Shown: positions 1-6,580 of the stretch, piece by piece
Numbering within the stretch: the stretch's first letter is position 1
Layout of the letters: each line of letters opens with the position of its first letter
The notes under the pieces: model-generated
Database searches by the model: none
The model's input: only the letters and a program-made list of their open reading frames with translations
What the model was told of the DNA's origin: nothing
From: an uncultured bacterium
GTDB taxonomy: Bacteria; Bacteroidota; Ignavibacteria; Ignavibacteriales; Melioribacteraceae
Length of the DNA: 16,271 bases
NCBI GenBank assembly: GCA_937936675.1
Contig: CALDDL010000208.1
Coordinates: 1 to 16,271, forward strand
Direction of reading: 5' to 3'
Translations under genes and position numbers: made by a program

Positions 1-380
1 GAAATTTCATTGTATTCGGTCGTAACTTGGTTAAGAAGATTATGTTTCTCTTCGTAAGAGACAAATTCATTTTCAAATTGTTCTACTGATTTTTGGAGGT
101 CTTCTTTTCGTTCGCTTAGATGTGCTATCTGGTCGGTTAATTCATGTAGAAGGATTTCTTTTTCATTCTTTTCAGTCTCATATCCGGTAACAAGTTTACG
201 CAATTCTTCCACGCTGCTCGAGAGTTCCGTAAAATCTTTTCTTGTTTCTTCGAGTTTCTTTTCAAGTTCAATAAGACTTGTATGTTTTTGAAGAAGAGTG
301 TGAAGAGTATTTTTCAGATCATCATTTTCTTCAATTAGTTTATCTACTTCGTTTCTGCCTTTTGACGCAAATAGACTCAT
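1..380 (-). CDS. Coiled-coil protein, 5' part only (runs off window edge)
   Basis: Reading leftward from ATG at 380-378 there is an open frame of 126 codons with no stop before the window edge, so only the N-terminal part is seen. The start is preceded by a GGAAAGAG ribosome site about 4 bases away. After a short head (MSLFASKGRNEVDKL) the protein is nearly all charged and leucine-rich with a heptad-like spacing of hydrophobic residues (for example LIELEKKLEETRKDF and LSSSVEELRKL), so it should form a long parallel coiled coil. There is no signal peptide or membrane segment, which suggests a cytoplasmic protein. I do not recognise the family; many structural, SMC-like or envelope-linked coiled-coil proteins look like this and the missing C-terminus would decide. 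It lies on the same strand as the upstream ybaN gene but 85 bases away, so it may have its own promoter. Confidence 0.75.
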   Translation of the reverse strand, partial: MSLFASKGRNEVDKLIEENDDLKNTLHTLLQKHTSLIELEKKLEETRKDFTELSSSVEELRKLVTGYETEKNEKEILLHELTDQIAHLSERKEDLQKSVEQFENEFVSYEEKHNLLNQVTTEYNEI

Positions 381-465
381 CTATTCTCTTTCCGGATTAT
401 TTTATAAAGATAAGAAACTTTACAGAAAGTATCATGGAAAATTACAAATTTAATATTATATGTGC
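381..465 (-). promoter_or_regulatory. Short intergenic region with small palindrome and possible promoter for the coiled-coil gene
   Basis: These 85 bases separate ybaN from the downstream coiled-coil gene. On the minus strand they hold a 14-base palindrome (ACTTT, CTGT, AAAGT) near 420-433 and an AT-rich TTTATAAAAT stretch closer to the gene that could serve as a -10 region. No clear intrinsic terminator is visible. The palindrome is short enough to arise by chance. Confidence 0.25.
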
Positions 466-858
466 TTAAGATTGTACGGCTTCGGGCACTGTTTTTAGAG
501 ATATAAGATAAATTGTTACTCCTACGGCAATTATAGCAAGCATGATTCTGATGTAAATAGAATCCACAAAAAAAATTATGGAAGATAGGATAGATAGATT
601 AAGCATTGAGATAGCAATAATCTTAGCCCTCATAGGCATACCCCTATTCTCACGATAATGCTTAATTAAATAACCAAATTTTTTATGATTAATTAGCCAG
701 CTATAAAATTTTTCAGAACTCTTAGCAAAACAAGCCGCCGCCATTATCAAAAATATAGTCGTGGGCATTACAGGCAAAAAAATTCCAATAATACCCAACA
801 CTACAAAAACCCAACCGCATGCAATGTATAAGCTTTTTTTTATATAATTTAAAACCAA
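466..858 (-). CDS. ybaN: YbaN/DUF454 family inner-membrane protein
   Basis: A 130-residue membrane protein of the DUF454 (YbaN) family, whose biochemical role is unknown. Three hydrophobic stretches are visible (about residues 10-45, 82-98 and 102-121). The conserved family core is present: a GWVFVVLGIIGIFLPVMPTT hairpin, then an AAACFAKSSEKFYSWLINH segment typical of DUF454, and a basic loop before the last two segments. Length matches the family. The start is TTG at 858-856, placed a few bases after an AAGGGA ribosome site; no ATG or GTG fits better. It begins only 12 bases after the rmlA stop, so it looks like the last gene of the six-gene operon. Family assignment is firm; function is not known. 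Confidence 0.88.
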   Translation of the reverse strand: MVLNYIKKSLYIACGWVFVVLGIIGIFLPVMPTTIFLIMAAACFAKSSEKFYSWLINHKKFGYLIKHYRENRGMPMRAKIIAISMLNLSILSSIIFFVDSIYIRIMLAIIAVGVTIYLISLKTVPEAVQS

Positions 859-870
859 AAGATCCCTTTC

Positions 871-1743
871 TTATTTTTCATCGGCTAAAATTCTTTCTAA
901 ATATTCTCGGTATGAAGAACGAGGCAATTTTGTAGTTATCAATTCTTCAAATTGAGTTTTATTTATAAATCCTTTTAAGTAAGCAATTTCTTCGATGCAA
1001 GCGACTTTCAGACCCTGACGGTCTTCAATAATGCCGAAGAAATTAGATGCTTGAAGCAGAGCTTCAGGAGTACCGGTATCAAGCCACGCCACGCCTCGTC
1101 CAATCTTATTAACTTTTAATTTACCCATTTCAAGATAAACTTTATTAACGTCTGTAATCTCAAGTTCGCCGCGAGCAGATGGTTTAAGATTTTTGGAAAT
1201 TTCCACCACACTATTTCCATAAGAATAAAGACCGGGGACTGCGAAATTAGATTTTGGTACTTTCGGTTTTTCTTCGATGCTTAATGCCTTTCCGTCTTTA
1301 TCGAATTCCACAATTCCATATCGCTCGGGGTCTGTTACTTGATAAGCAAAAATTGTTGCTCCATCTTTTTCCTCTTCTACTGCTTTATAAAAGAAATCAA
1401 GTTTACCATAGAAGATATTATCGCCAAGGATTAATGATACCGAATCATCTCCGATAAATTCTTCTCCTAATATAAAAGATTCTGCTATTCCGTTTGGTGC
1501 TTTCTGAAGTTTATAACTTATATTAATTCCAATATCTTCACCTGTTCCAAAGAGTTTCTGATACATTGGAATTGTCTCTTCGTTCGAGATAATAAGAATA
1601 TCTTTGATCCCGCCAAGCATTAGTACCGAAAGCGGATAATAAATAAGCGGCTTATCATAAATAATTGTTAATTGTTTGCTATAAACTTTTGTAATAGGAT
1701 AGAGCCGTGTGCCGGATCCGCCTGCTAAAATTATTCCTTTCAT
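871..1743 (-). CDS. rmlA: Glucose-1-phosphate thymidylyltransferase
   Basis: RmlA/RfbA joins dTTP and glucose-1-phosphate to give dTDP-glucose and pyrophosphate, the first step toward dTDP-rhamnose and other dTDP-sugars for surface polysaccharides. The 290-residue length is standard. Visible signatures are the nucleotide-binding GGSGTRL at 8-14 followed by the SKQL/YDKP segment, the catalytic LGDN at 106-109, EEKP at 157-160, GELEITD at 192-198 and WLDTGT at 220-225. One small departure is SKQLTIIYDKP where most homologues have SKQLLPIYDKP or a close variant. The ATG has a GAGG ribosome site and lies 10 bases after the stop of the secreted-protein gene. The other rml genes (B, C, D) are not in the window, which is unusual because they often cluster. 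Confidence 0.95.
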   Translation of the reverse strand: MKGIILAGGSGTRLYPITKVYSKQLTIIYDKPLIYYPLSVLMLGGIKDILIISNEETIPMYQKLFGTGEDIGINISYKLQKAPNGIAESFILGEEFIGDDSVSLILGDNIFYGKLDFFYKAVEEEKDGATIFAYQVTDPERYGIVEFDKDGKALSIEEKPKVPKSNFAVPGLYSYGNSVVEISKNLKPSARGELEITDVNKVYLEMGKLKVNKIGRGVAWLDTGTPEALLQASNFFGIIEDRQGLKVACIEEIAYLKGFINKTQFEELITTKLPRSSYREYLERILADEK

Positions 1744-1753
1744 TTTGCCCTCT

Positions 1754-2515
1754 TTAATCGATAATACTAATATAAATTGTTTTTATAATTATTTCCTTAT
1801 CATTGTAAATTATAAACTTGTAATCTCCTGTTTCCTTAAAGGTATATTTCATAAATGTCTGATTCCAATTCTTGTTGAGAATATATTTTTTTGTTTCAAT
1901 AAAATTATCGTTTTCCGAATTGTGAGCGGTCTTCCATACCTCAACCTTAATGAGAGAAGTATTAAGGGGTTTATCAGACTTTATAAAAAGTCTAACCTCG
2001 GGGGACTGAGATTTAAGAGAAAGTCTATTAAATGTATTTATAGGTTTTCCATAGATTACTTTTTCACAGAACAGGGCATTAACTTTTGAGTAATAATATA
2101 TTTCCGAAAACGGAGCATCTAATTCATTTCTTGAGGTCTCCCAAACCGTAATCGTCTTTGTAGCCAATAAATTTCCTTTGGAATTACGAATATAGATTTC
2201 ATAATTGCCCGATTCTTTCAATTCATAATTGTATGCTATCCAGGTGCTGTTATTATCCGGTTTAATTACGTGACTATCATAATCTTGGTTACGATTATTT
2301 ACTTTTTTATCAATATATAAATATAAGAGTGGGTCAGGGATGGTTCTTATATTATCATAAAGAATGAAGATATTATTTTTCAGAGAAGAATTAAGAGTGA
2401 ATTTGAGTGAGGCATCGATTGGCTCACCTTTCTCGGTAAACGAGCGGCATAAGTATAGCTCTTGCGAAAATGCTATTGAAGAAAAAAATAGAAACAATAT
2501 TAAAAATCGATAAAT
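1754..2515 (-). CDS. Secreted protein of unknown family with two internal repeats; probable ATT start
   Basis: I do not recognise the family. The frame is open well into trkA, but no upstream ATG or GTG makes sense. The sequence right after the trkA stop is an AAGGAAG ribosome site, then 5 bases, then ATT at 2515-2513. Starting there gives MYRFLILFLFFSSIAFS followed by QELYLC, a textbook signal peptide with cleavage before Gln. The product is 253 residues. The mature part seems to hold two related domains of about 110 residues: each begins with an aromatic/Cys strand (ELYLCRSFTEKGEPI; ALFCEKVIYGKPI) and ends with a beta hairpin (LKESGNYEIYIRN; FKETGDYKFIIYN) leading into a TITV/TIYI strand. 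This suggests tandem beta-sandwich domains acting outside the inner membrane. A TTG at 2548-2546 is another possible start but has no ribosome site. Confidence 0.7.
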   Translation of the reverse strand: MYRFLILFLFFSSIAFSQELYLCRSFTEKGEPIDASLKFTLNSSLKNNIFILYDNIRTIPDPLLYLYIDKKVNNRNQDYDSHVIKPDNNSTWIAYNYELKESGNYEIYIRNSKGNLLATKTITVWETSRNELDAPFSEIYYYSKVNALFCEKVIYGKPINTFNRLSLKSQSPEVRLFIKSDKPLNTSLIKVEVWKTAHNSENDNFIETKKYILNKNWNQTFMKYTFKETGDYKFIIYNDKEIIIKTIYISIID

Positions 2516-2528
2516 GATGACTTCCTTA

Positions 2529-3869
2529 TTAAACGAAAAAACTCTCAATTTTATTAATTGCACCCGGGAGTGCAAATACAACCACTTTATCATTGGGTTG
2601 AATTTGTGTTTCTCCGACTGCAATAAAAGCCTCTTCATTGCGAATATATCCGCCTATAATTGCATTATCGGGGAAATTAAGATTCTTAATTTTCTTTTTA
2701 ACTATTTTCGATTTTTCGGATGCAGAATATTCTAAGACCTCGGCATCAATACCTAGTATATTAATATTTGCCACAAGATTCCTTTTCCTGATTGCTTTGG
2801 TAATATTATTTGCGGCAATTAATTTCTTATTTATTAGTGCATCTAATCCGATAGTTTGAGTAAGTGGTATATAATCAACGTTATCAACAAGTGCAATCAT
2901 TTTTTTTACTTTAAGATGCTTTGCCATTAGGCAGGTGATTATGTTGGTTTCGGCATCATCGGTAACTGCAATAAAACCATCCATATCGATAATCCCTTCT
3001 TGAGCAAGAAGATCGATATCTCTTCCATCTCCCTGAATTACCATAGTTTCATCGAGATAATCGACAAGAAGATGAGTTTTATCTTTGTTCGATTCTATGA
3101 GTTTAACGTTATACTGTTTTTCTAGATAATGGGCGGTAAGTCTGCCGATTTTACCACCGCCAAGGATCATAATATTTTTCATTTTTACAGATTCTTGACC
3201 CGAAAGCCGGACAATTTTTTCTACTGCATCAGGTTTAGTTATAATGAAAATTTGATCTTCGGGCATGAAAGTATCATCACCCTTTGGAATCACGGTATTC
3301 AAACCTCTATGGATTGCTACAATCCTGAAATCAATTATATGAAATTCTTCCGCTGTTTGTTGAACGGTTTTATTTATCGCCGGTGAATCATAACCGATTC
3401 TAATGCCTAGAATAATAAGTTTTCCGTTTTCAAATTCGATTACGTCTGTTGCTGCGGCTCTTTCAATTAATTTTACTATTTCCAATGCGGCAAGTTCTTC
3501 GGGATAAACGAGATGATCTACCCCGATTGATTTGAATAGTTCGCTATTTTGGAGATTGACATATTCATCATTTTCCACACGGGCAACGGTAGTCTTTACA
3601 CCAAGCTTTTTTGCAAGAATAGCGGTGGTGATATTCTCCGCTTCGCTTTCATTAACTGCAAGAAGAAGATCGCAATGCTTAGCATCTGCTTCTTTTAATT
3701 TCTCAATCACGGTGGATTTCCCCAAGACCGGAAATATTTCAACCGTTGAATTAATTCTCTCTAACCTTGCTTCCACCGGTTCAATAACTGTAATATCATG
3801 ATGTTCGTGAACGAGCTGTTTGGCTAAGTGGAATCCCACTTCGCCTGCTCCTGCTATTATAATTTTCAT
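2529..3869 (-). CDS. trkA: Trk system potassium uptake protein TrkA (double RCK)
   Basis: TrkA is the cytoplasmic regulatory subunit of Trk/Ktr-type potassium transport; it binds NAD(H) or ATP/ADP and gates the membrane subunit (TrkH/TrkG), which is not in this window. The 446-residue protein has the full duplicated layout: Rossmann RCK_N domain with GAGEVG at 7-12 and the acidic ribose-binding E30 (VIEPVEARL), an RCK_C domain at about 145-225, a second RCK_N with GGGKIG at 237-242, and a second RCK_C to the C-terminus. Length is normal for the family. ATG at 3869 follows the sbtB stop by 2 bases with no ribosome site of its own, so it is probably translated by coupling. Its place directly behind sbtA-sbtB suggests that potassium and bicarbonate/sodium transport are co-regulated. 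Confidence 0.95.
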   Translation of the reverse strand: MKIIIAGAGEVGFHLAKQLVHEHHDITVIEPVEARLERINSTVEIFPVLGKSTVIEKLKEADAKHCDLLLAVNESEAENITTAILAKKLGVKTTVARVENDEYVNLQNSELFKSIGVDHLVYPEELAALEIVKLIERAAATDVIEFENGKLIILGIRIGYDSPAINKTVQQTAEEFHIIDFRIVAIHRGLNTVIPKGDDTFMPEDQIFIITKPDAVEKIVRLSGQESVKMKNIMILGGGKIGRLTAHYLEKQYNVKLIESNKDKTHLLVDYLDETMVIQGDGRDIDLLAQEGIIDMDGFIAVTDDAETNIITCLMAKHLKVKKMIALVDNVDYIPLTQTIGLDALINKKLIAANNITKAIRKRNLVANINILGIDAEVLEYSASEKSKIVKKKIKNLNFPDNAIIGGYIRNEEAFIAVGETQIQPNDKVVVFALPGAINKIESFFV

Positions 3870-3871
3870 AT

Positions 3872-4165
3872 TTATTTAAAATCGATTATTTCCGTATTGG
3901 ATATAAAGGCGATCCCTGAATAAGTTCTCATTATTGGTTTTATTTTTTCAATTATCTCTATCATTTTTTCGTCTGATTCGATAATAATAATCATTGCATA
4001 TTTTATAATGTCCGAGAGTCCAAAGGTGATTTTTTTGCCGAGAGCTCCTTTACCTGTTACTTCGGGAATGATCGTATAACCGGTAACTTTAGCTTTGTCC
4101 AATATTCGGCAAAGATTATCTAGTTCAATATTCTCGATTACTATTTCTAATTTTTTATTTTTCAT
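3872..4165 (-). CDS. sbtB: PII-like regulator of the bicarbonate transporter (SbtB-type)
   Basis: A 97-residue PII-superfamily protein. It fits SbtB, the trimeric nucleotide sensor (cAMP, adenine nucleotides, c-di-AMP in cyanobacteria) that binds SbtA. The N-terminal strand-helix (KLEIVIENIELDNLCRILDK), the KVTGYTIIPEVTGKGALGKK turn into the T-loop, and the C-terminal YSGIAFISNTEII strand all line up with cyanobacterial SbtB. The T-loop is short and lacks the uridylylated tyrosine context of GlnB/GlnK. The protein ends soon after the last strand and lacks the CGPxGC redox R-loop found at the C-terminus of many cyanobacterial SbtB proteins. The ATG overlaps the sbtA stop (ATGA), so the two are translationally coupled, as expected for a transporter and its partner. 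Family assignment rests on pattern plus context. Confidence 0.87.
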   Translation of the reverse strand: MKNKKLEIVIENIELDNLCRILDKAKVTGYTIIPEVTGKGALGKKITFGLSDIIKYAMIIIIESDEKMIEIIEKIKPIMRTYSGIAFISNTEIIDFK

Positions 4166-5151
4166 CTCATTATCCGTATTAGCATTTCGCTAATTATAAA
4201 ATAGATTGGAATACCAAATATAATATTAAATGGGAAAGTAACTGCCAAGGACATAGTAAGATAAATAGATGGATTGGCTTCGGGAAGTGCCATTCTCACC
4301 GCTGCCGGTGCCGCTATATAAGAGGAAGAAGCCGATAATACGGCAAAAAGAGTGGCGGTGCCCGTATCAAATCCAATTAATACAGCAAGGAATGCAGCCA
4401 AAGAACCATTTAATAGTGGCATTAAGATAGCCGCTGCCGAAAGCTTAATTCCCATTTTAGAAAATTCTTCAATTCTTCTTCCTGCCAGCATACCCATTTC
4501 TAATAAAAATAAAGTTAATACTCCTTGAAACGGATCGACAAAAAATGGTTTTGTAAGTACCATTCCTTTCTCCCCACTTATAATTCCAATAAATAAACTT
4601 CCGAAGAGAAGAACTATGCTTCCATTAAAGAGAGATTCTTTTACTATCTCCTTTATCTTAAATTCATTTTTAGTAGTTTTTTGGTAATAACGAACGAGCA
4701 GAAGAGAGATAAAAATTGCAGGAGATTCCATTAATGCCATCATCCCGACCATAAAACCTTCGTAGTGAACCGATGATCTTTCGAGAAATGTAATTGCAGT
4801 AATAAAAGTAACCACACTCACCGATCCATAATGCGCCGCTATTGCACCGGCGTTTGTAATATCATTTTTTAATAATTTCTTTATTATAAAAAAGACTACA
4901 ATCGGTACTACAAGACCGATAAACAGGGACAAGAAGACAGATAAAAAAAGATTTAAATCACTTCCGTTTTTCGATATCTCGACTCCGCCTTTAAAGCCCA
5001 ATGCAATCATCAAATAGATTGAAAGTATTTTGGCTATTGAGTCCGGTATCTTTAGATCGGATTTAAGAATTGAAGCTAAAAATCCAAGAACAAAGAATAA
5101 AATTACTGGTGTTCTAAAATTTTCGAGACTGCTATTGAGGATTTCTATCAT
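4162..5151 (-). CDS. sbtA: Sodium-dependent bicarbonate transporter SbtA (DUF897 family)
   Basis: SbtA imports bicarbonate with sodium across the inner membrane. The 329-residue product is almost entirely hydrophobic with about ten membrane segments arranged as two inverted halves, the usual length for noncyanobacterial members. Family hallmarks are GFKGG at 52-56, AIAAHYGSVSVVTF at 104-116, ALMESPAI at 139-146, and in the second half the LLEMGMLAGRR segment and the PLLNGS and ASSSYIAAPAAVRMA motifs. The downstream partner sbtB overlaps its stop by 4 bases. The ATG at 5151 has no strong ribosome site; a possible promoter lies at 5182-5211. No carboxysome or RuBisCO genes are visible, so bicarbonate may feed carboxylases or pH control rather than carbon fixation. 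That last point is inference. Confidence 0.93.
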   Translation of the reverse strand: MIEILNSSLENFRTPVILFFVLGFLASILKSDLKIPDSIAKILSIYLMIALGFKGGVEISKNGSDLNLFLSVFLSLFIGLVVPIVVFFIIKKLLKNDITNAGAIAAHYGSVSVVTFITAITFLERSSVHYEGFMVGMMALMESPAIFISLLLVRYYQKTTKNEFKIKEIVKESLFNGSIVLLFGSLFIGIISGEKGMVLTKPFFVDPFQGVLTLFLLEMGMLAGRRIEEFSKMGIKLSAAAILMPLLNGSLAAFLAVLIGFDTGTATLFAVLSASSSYIAAPAAVRMALPEANPSIYLTMSLAVTFPFNIIFGIPIYFIISEMLIRIMR

Positions 5152-5181
5152 ATATAAATTATTTCAGTTGTTTAGACCCAT

Positions 5182-5211
5182 AATATAATATGAAAGAGGT
5201 GTTGGATGCAA
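5182..5211 (-). promoter_or_regulatory. Candidate promoter of the sbtA operon
   Basis: On the minus strand TTGCAT (5211-5206) is followed by 18 bases and TATATT (5187-5182). The initiation point would be about 25-30 bases upstream of the sbtA ATG at 5151. This is a sequence-only guess, and in AT-rich DNA such matches are common. Confidence 0.35.
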
Positions 5212-5241
5212 AATACATGACGTCTTATTTTTGATATAAGT

Positions 5242-5345
5242 AAAAAAATGCGCTGCAGTTCACCGAAGTGATAAGGCGGAAAACCCTTTCCTATTTTTAT
5301 TTAGTAAATAAAAATCACACTTAGTCTTATCGACACTGCAACGCA
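5242..5345 (-). ncRNA. Candidate structured RNA or short palindromic element with T-tail
   Basis: A compact block of nested inverted repeats lies in the 254-base gap between sbtA and the serine hydrolase. An outer 11-bp stem pairs 5249-5259 with 5335-5345; on the minus strand its only imperfect pair is U-G, on the plus strand it is C-A. Inside are three hairpins: 5260-5271 (TCAC, loop, GTGA; UUCG tetraloop on the minus strand), 5278-5291 (GGAAA/TTTCC) and 5293-5315 (perfect 11-bp AT stem with a one-base centre). The minus strand ends in seven T's at 5248-5242. It could be a small RNA, an sbtA leader, the terminator of the serine hydrolase gene, or a MITE-like repeat. I do not recognise a known RNA family. 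Confidence 0.45.
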
Positions 5346-5405
5346 ATAACAAACTTAAAAATTTTTACAAAAAAACCAATACCAAAATTTGTGCACTATA
5401 ATTTG
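5346..5405. other. Short spacer downstream of the serine hydrolase gene
   Basis: AT-rich spacer between the serine hydrolase stop and the structured block. It contains a run of seven A's on the plus strand (T's on the minus strand) beside an AAAAATTTTT self-complementary stretch. This may help end transcription of the hydrolase, but no GC-rich terminator stem is present and no gene is visible. Confidence 0.3.
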
Positions 5406-6518
5406 CTAATTAAGGTCTTTGATAGAAGGGATAATATAATCTCTAAAGGCATCGAAAAATCTATTTTGAGTAGTGAAATTGCCCGCCGTAGAAACCACTA
5501 TCATATTCAGATGAGGAATTACAAGTATATATTGTCCGGCGAAACCCGATGCATAAAAGATATCGTTATTATTAAATCTATTGCTCCAATTGCTTCCTAA
5601 TCTCCACCAACCCATTGCATATTCGCTTCCGGAATCGATTGTTACTTGGGTAGCCGTGGATTGATTAATCCATTCTTCGGGTATAATTCTTTTTCCTTTA
5701 TAAAGACCTTTACCTAGCATCATATCACCGATAATTGCCATATCAATCGGACGCATCACCAAACCCCAGCCGGTATTTGTTAGGTTTTTTGCACCGGTCT
5801 GCCACTCATAACTAATAATATTTAAAGGTTGGAAAAGTTTATCGGCTCCGTAAATTGCAGCTTCTTTGCCTACTGCATTTTTAATAATTCCCGAAAGAAG
5901 AATTGTGTTACCGCTATTATAATTAAAAAGAGAGCCCGGTTCAACAGCCATTGGTTTATCGAGCATAAATTTAATCCAATCTTCCGCTAGAGATAATCCG
6001 AATAAATCACTGGTCGGATTTGAATAGGAATCATTAAATTCCGACCATTTTAGCCCCGAGGTCATAGTTAGTAAATTTTTTATTGTGATTGCTTTTTTCC
6101 TCTCGTCAAGATTAAGAATTGGTTCCTGACCAGGGAATGAATCGAGGATTTTTTCGTCTAATGAATTTATTTTCCCTTCATAAAGTGCTGAACCGATTAA
6201 TAATGATGTGATACTCTTTGTTACAGAAAAGATATTATGCGGAATCTCTCGAGAATATCCTTTATAATACTTTTCAAAAACAAGTGAGCCATTTCTAATA
6301 ATAAGAAGACTATGAATTTCGCTGTATAATCCGGAGCTTATTTTATTATCGAGTTCATTAAGACGATCTGCATCCAAATTTTGCAATTCAGGAGAAGAAA
6401 TAATAAACGGAAAATTATCACTAGCCGGCGGATCGTTTGGAAGATCTCCCCTATCGGTACAGCTACCAAAAATTAAAGCTGTCATTATTATTGCTACAAG
6501 AAAAAAAAGGTTCTTCAT
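5406..6518 (-). CDS. Serine hydrolase lipoprotein, beta-lactamase/class C-like family
   Basis: A 370-residue envelope protein of the serine beta-lactamase-like superfamily (esterases, D-aminopeptidases, 6-aminohexanoate-oligomer hydrolases). It starts with a lipoprotein signal (hydrophobic core then FGSC, acylated Cys at 20). The active-site triad of motifs is visible: SVTK at 98-101 (nucleophile Ser98, Lys101), the tyrosine motif FNYNSGN around Tyr200, and SGFAGQ at 324-329 in the position of the KTG/HxG motif. Family-typical HLL-like NLLTMTSGL (148-155), RPIDMA and IIPEEW segments are also present. This pattern fits hydrolases of unknown substrate better than true AmpC-type resistance enzymes, so a drug-resistance role should not be assumed. 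The ATG at 6518 has an AAAGAA-like site. It is divergent from the NTF2-like lipoprotein gene. Confidence 0.9.
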   Translation of the reverse strand: MKNLFFLVAIIMTALIFGSCTDRGDLPNDPPASDNFPFIISSPELQNLDADRLNELDNKISSGLYSEIHSLLIIRNGSLVFEKYYKGYSREIPHNIFSVTKSITSLLIGSALYEGKINSLDEKILDSFPGQEPILNLDERKKAITIKNLLTMTSGLKWSEFNDSYSNPTSDLFGLSLAEDWIKFMLDKPMAVEPGSLFNYNSGNTILLSGIIKNAVGKEAAIYGADKLFQPLNIISYEWQTGAKNLTNTGWGLVMRPIDMAIIGDMMLGKGLYKGKRIIPEEWINQSTATQVTIDSGSEYAMGWWRLGSNWSNRFNNNDIFYASGFAGQYILVIPHLNMIVVSTAGNFTTQNRFFDAFRDYIIPSIKDLN

Positions 6519-6580
6519 AAGATTCTTTTTTAAATAAATTATTATATTATGAACATTAATATATATTTAAGGAAATGTTA
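6519..6580. promoter_or_regulatory. Divergent promoter region between two lipoprotein genes
   Basis: The 62 bases between the two divergent ATGs are nearly all A and T, with several TATATT/TATTAT-like hexamers on both strands, so promoters for both genes must overlap here or lie inside the genes. No single -35/-10 pair stands out. Confidence 0.35.

Noticed and set aside
278..469. Plus-strand 63-residue open frame
   Set aside because: It is antisense to the coiled-coil gene start and has no ribosome site or family likeness.
1709..2089. Plus-strand open frame opposite the rmlA/secreted protein junction
   Set aside because: It is antisense to two better supported genes and has no recognisable protein features.
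2529..2638. Long N-terminal extension of the secreted protein into trkA
   Set aside because: The extension would be over 40 residues of trkA antiphase sequence with no ribosome site and would bury a clear signal peptide.
5242..5345. c-di-AMP (ydaO) riboswitch upstream of sbtA
   Set aside because: The idea is attractive given the gene context, but I see none of that class's conserved sequence; the fold here is different and unassigned.
5406..6518. Beta-lactamase resistance gene
   Set aside because: It has SxxK and Tyr motifs, but the motif style (YNSGN, SGFAGQ) and lipoprotein signal fit the broad serine hydrolase/esterase family, not AmpC enzymes.
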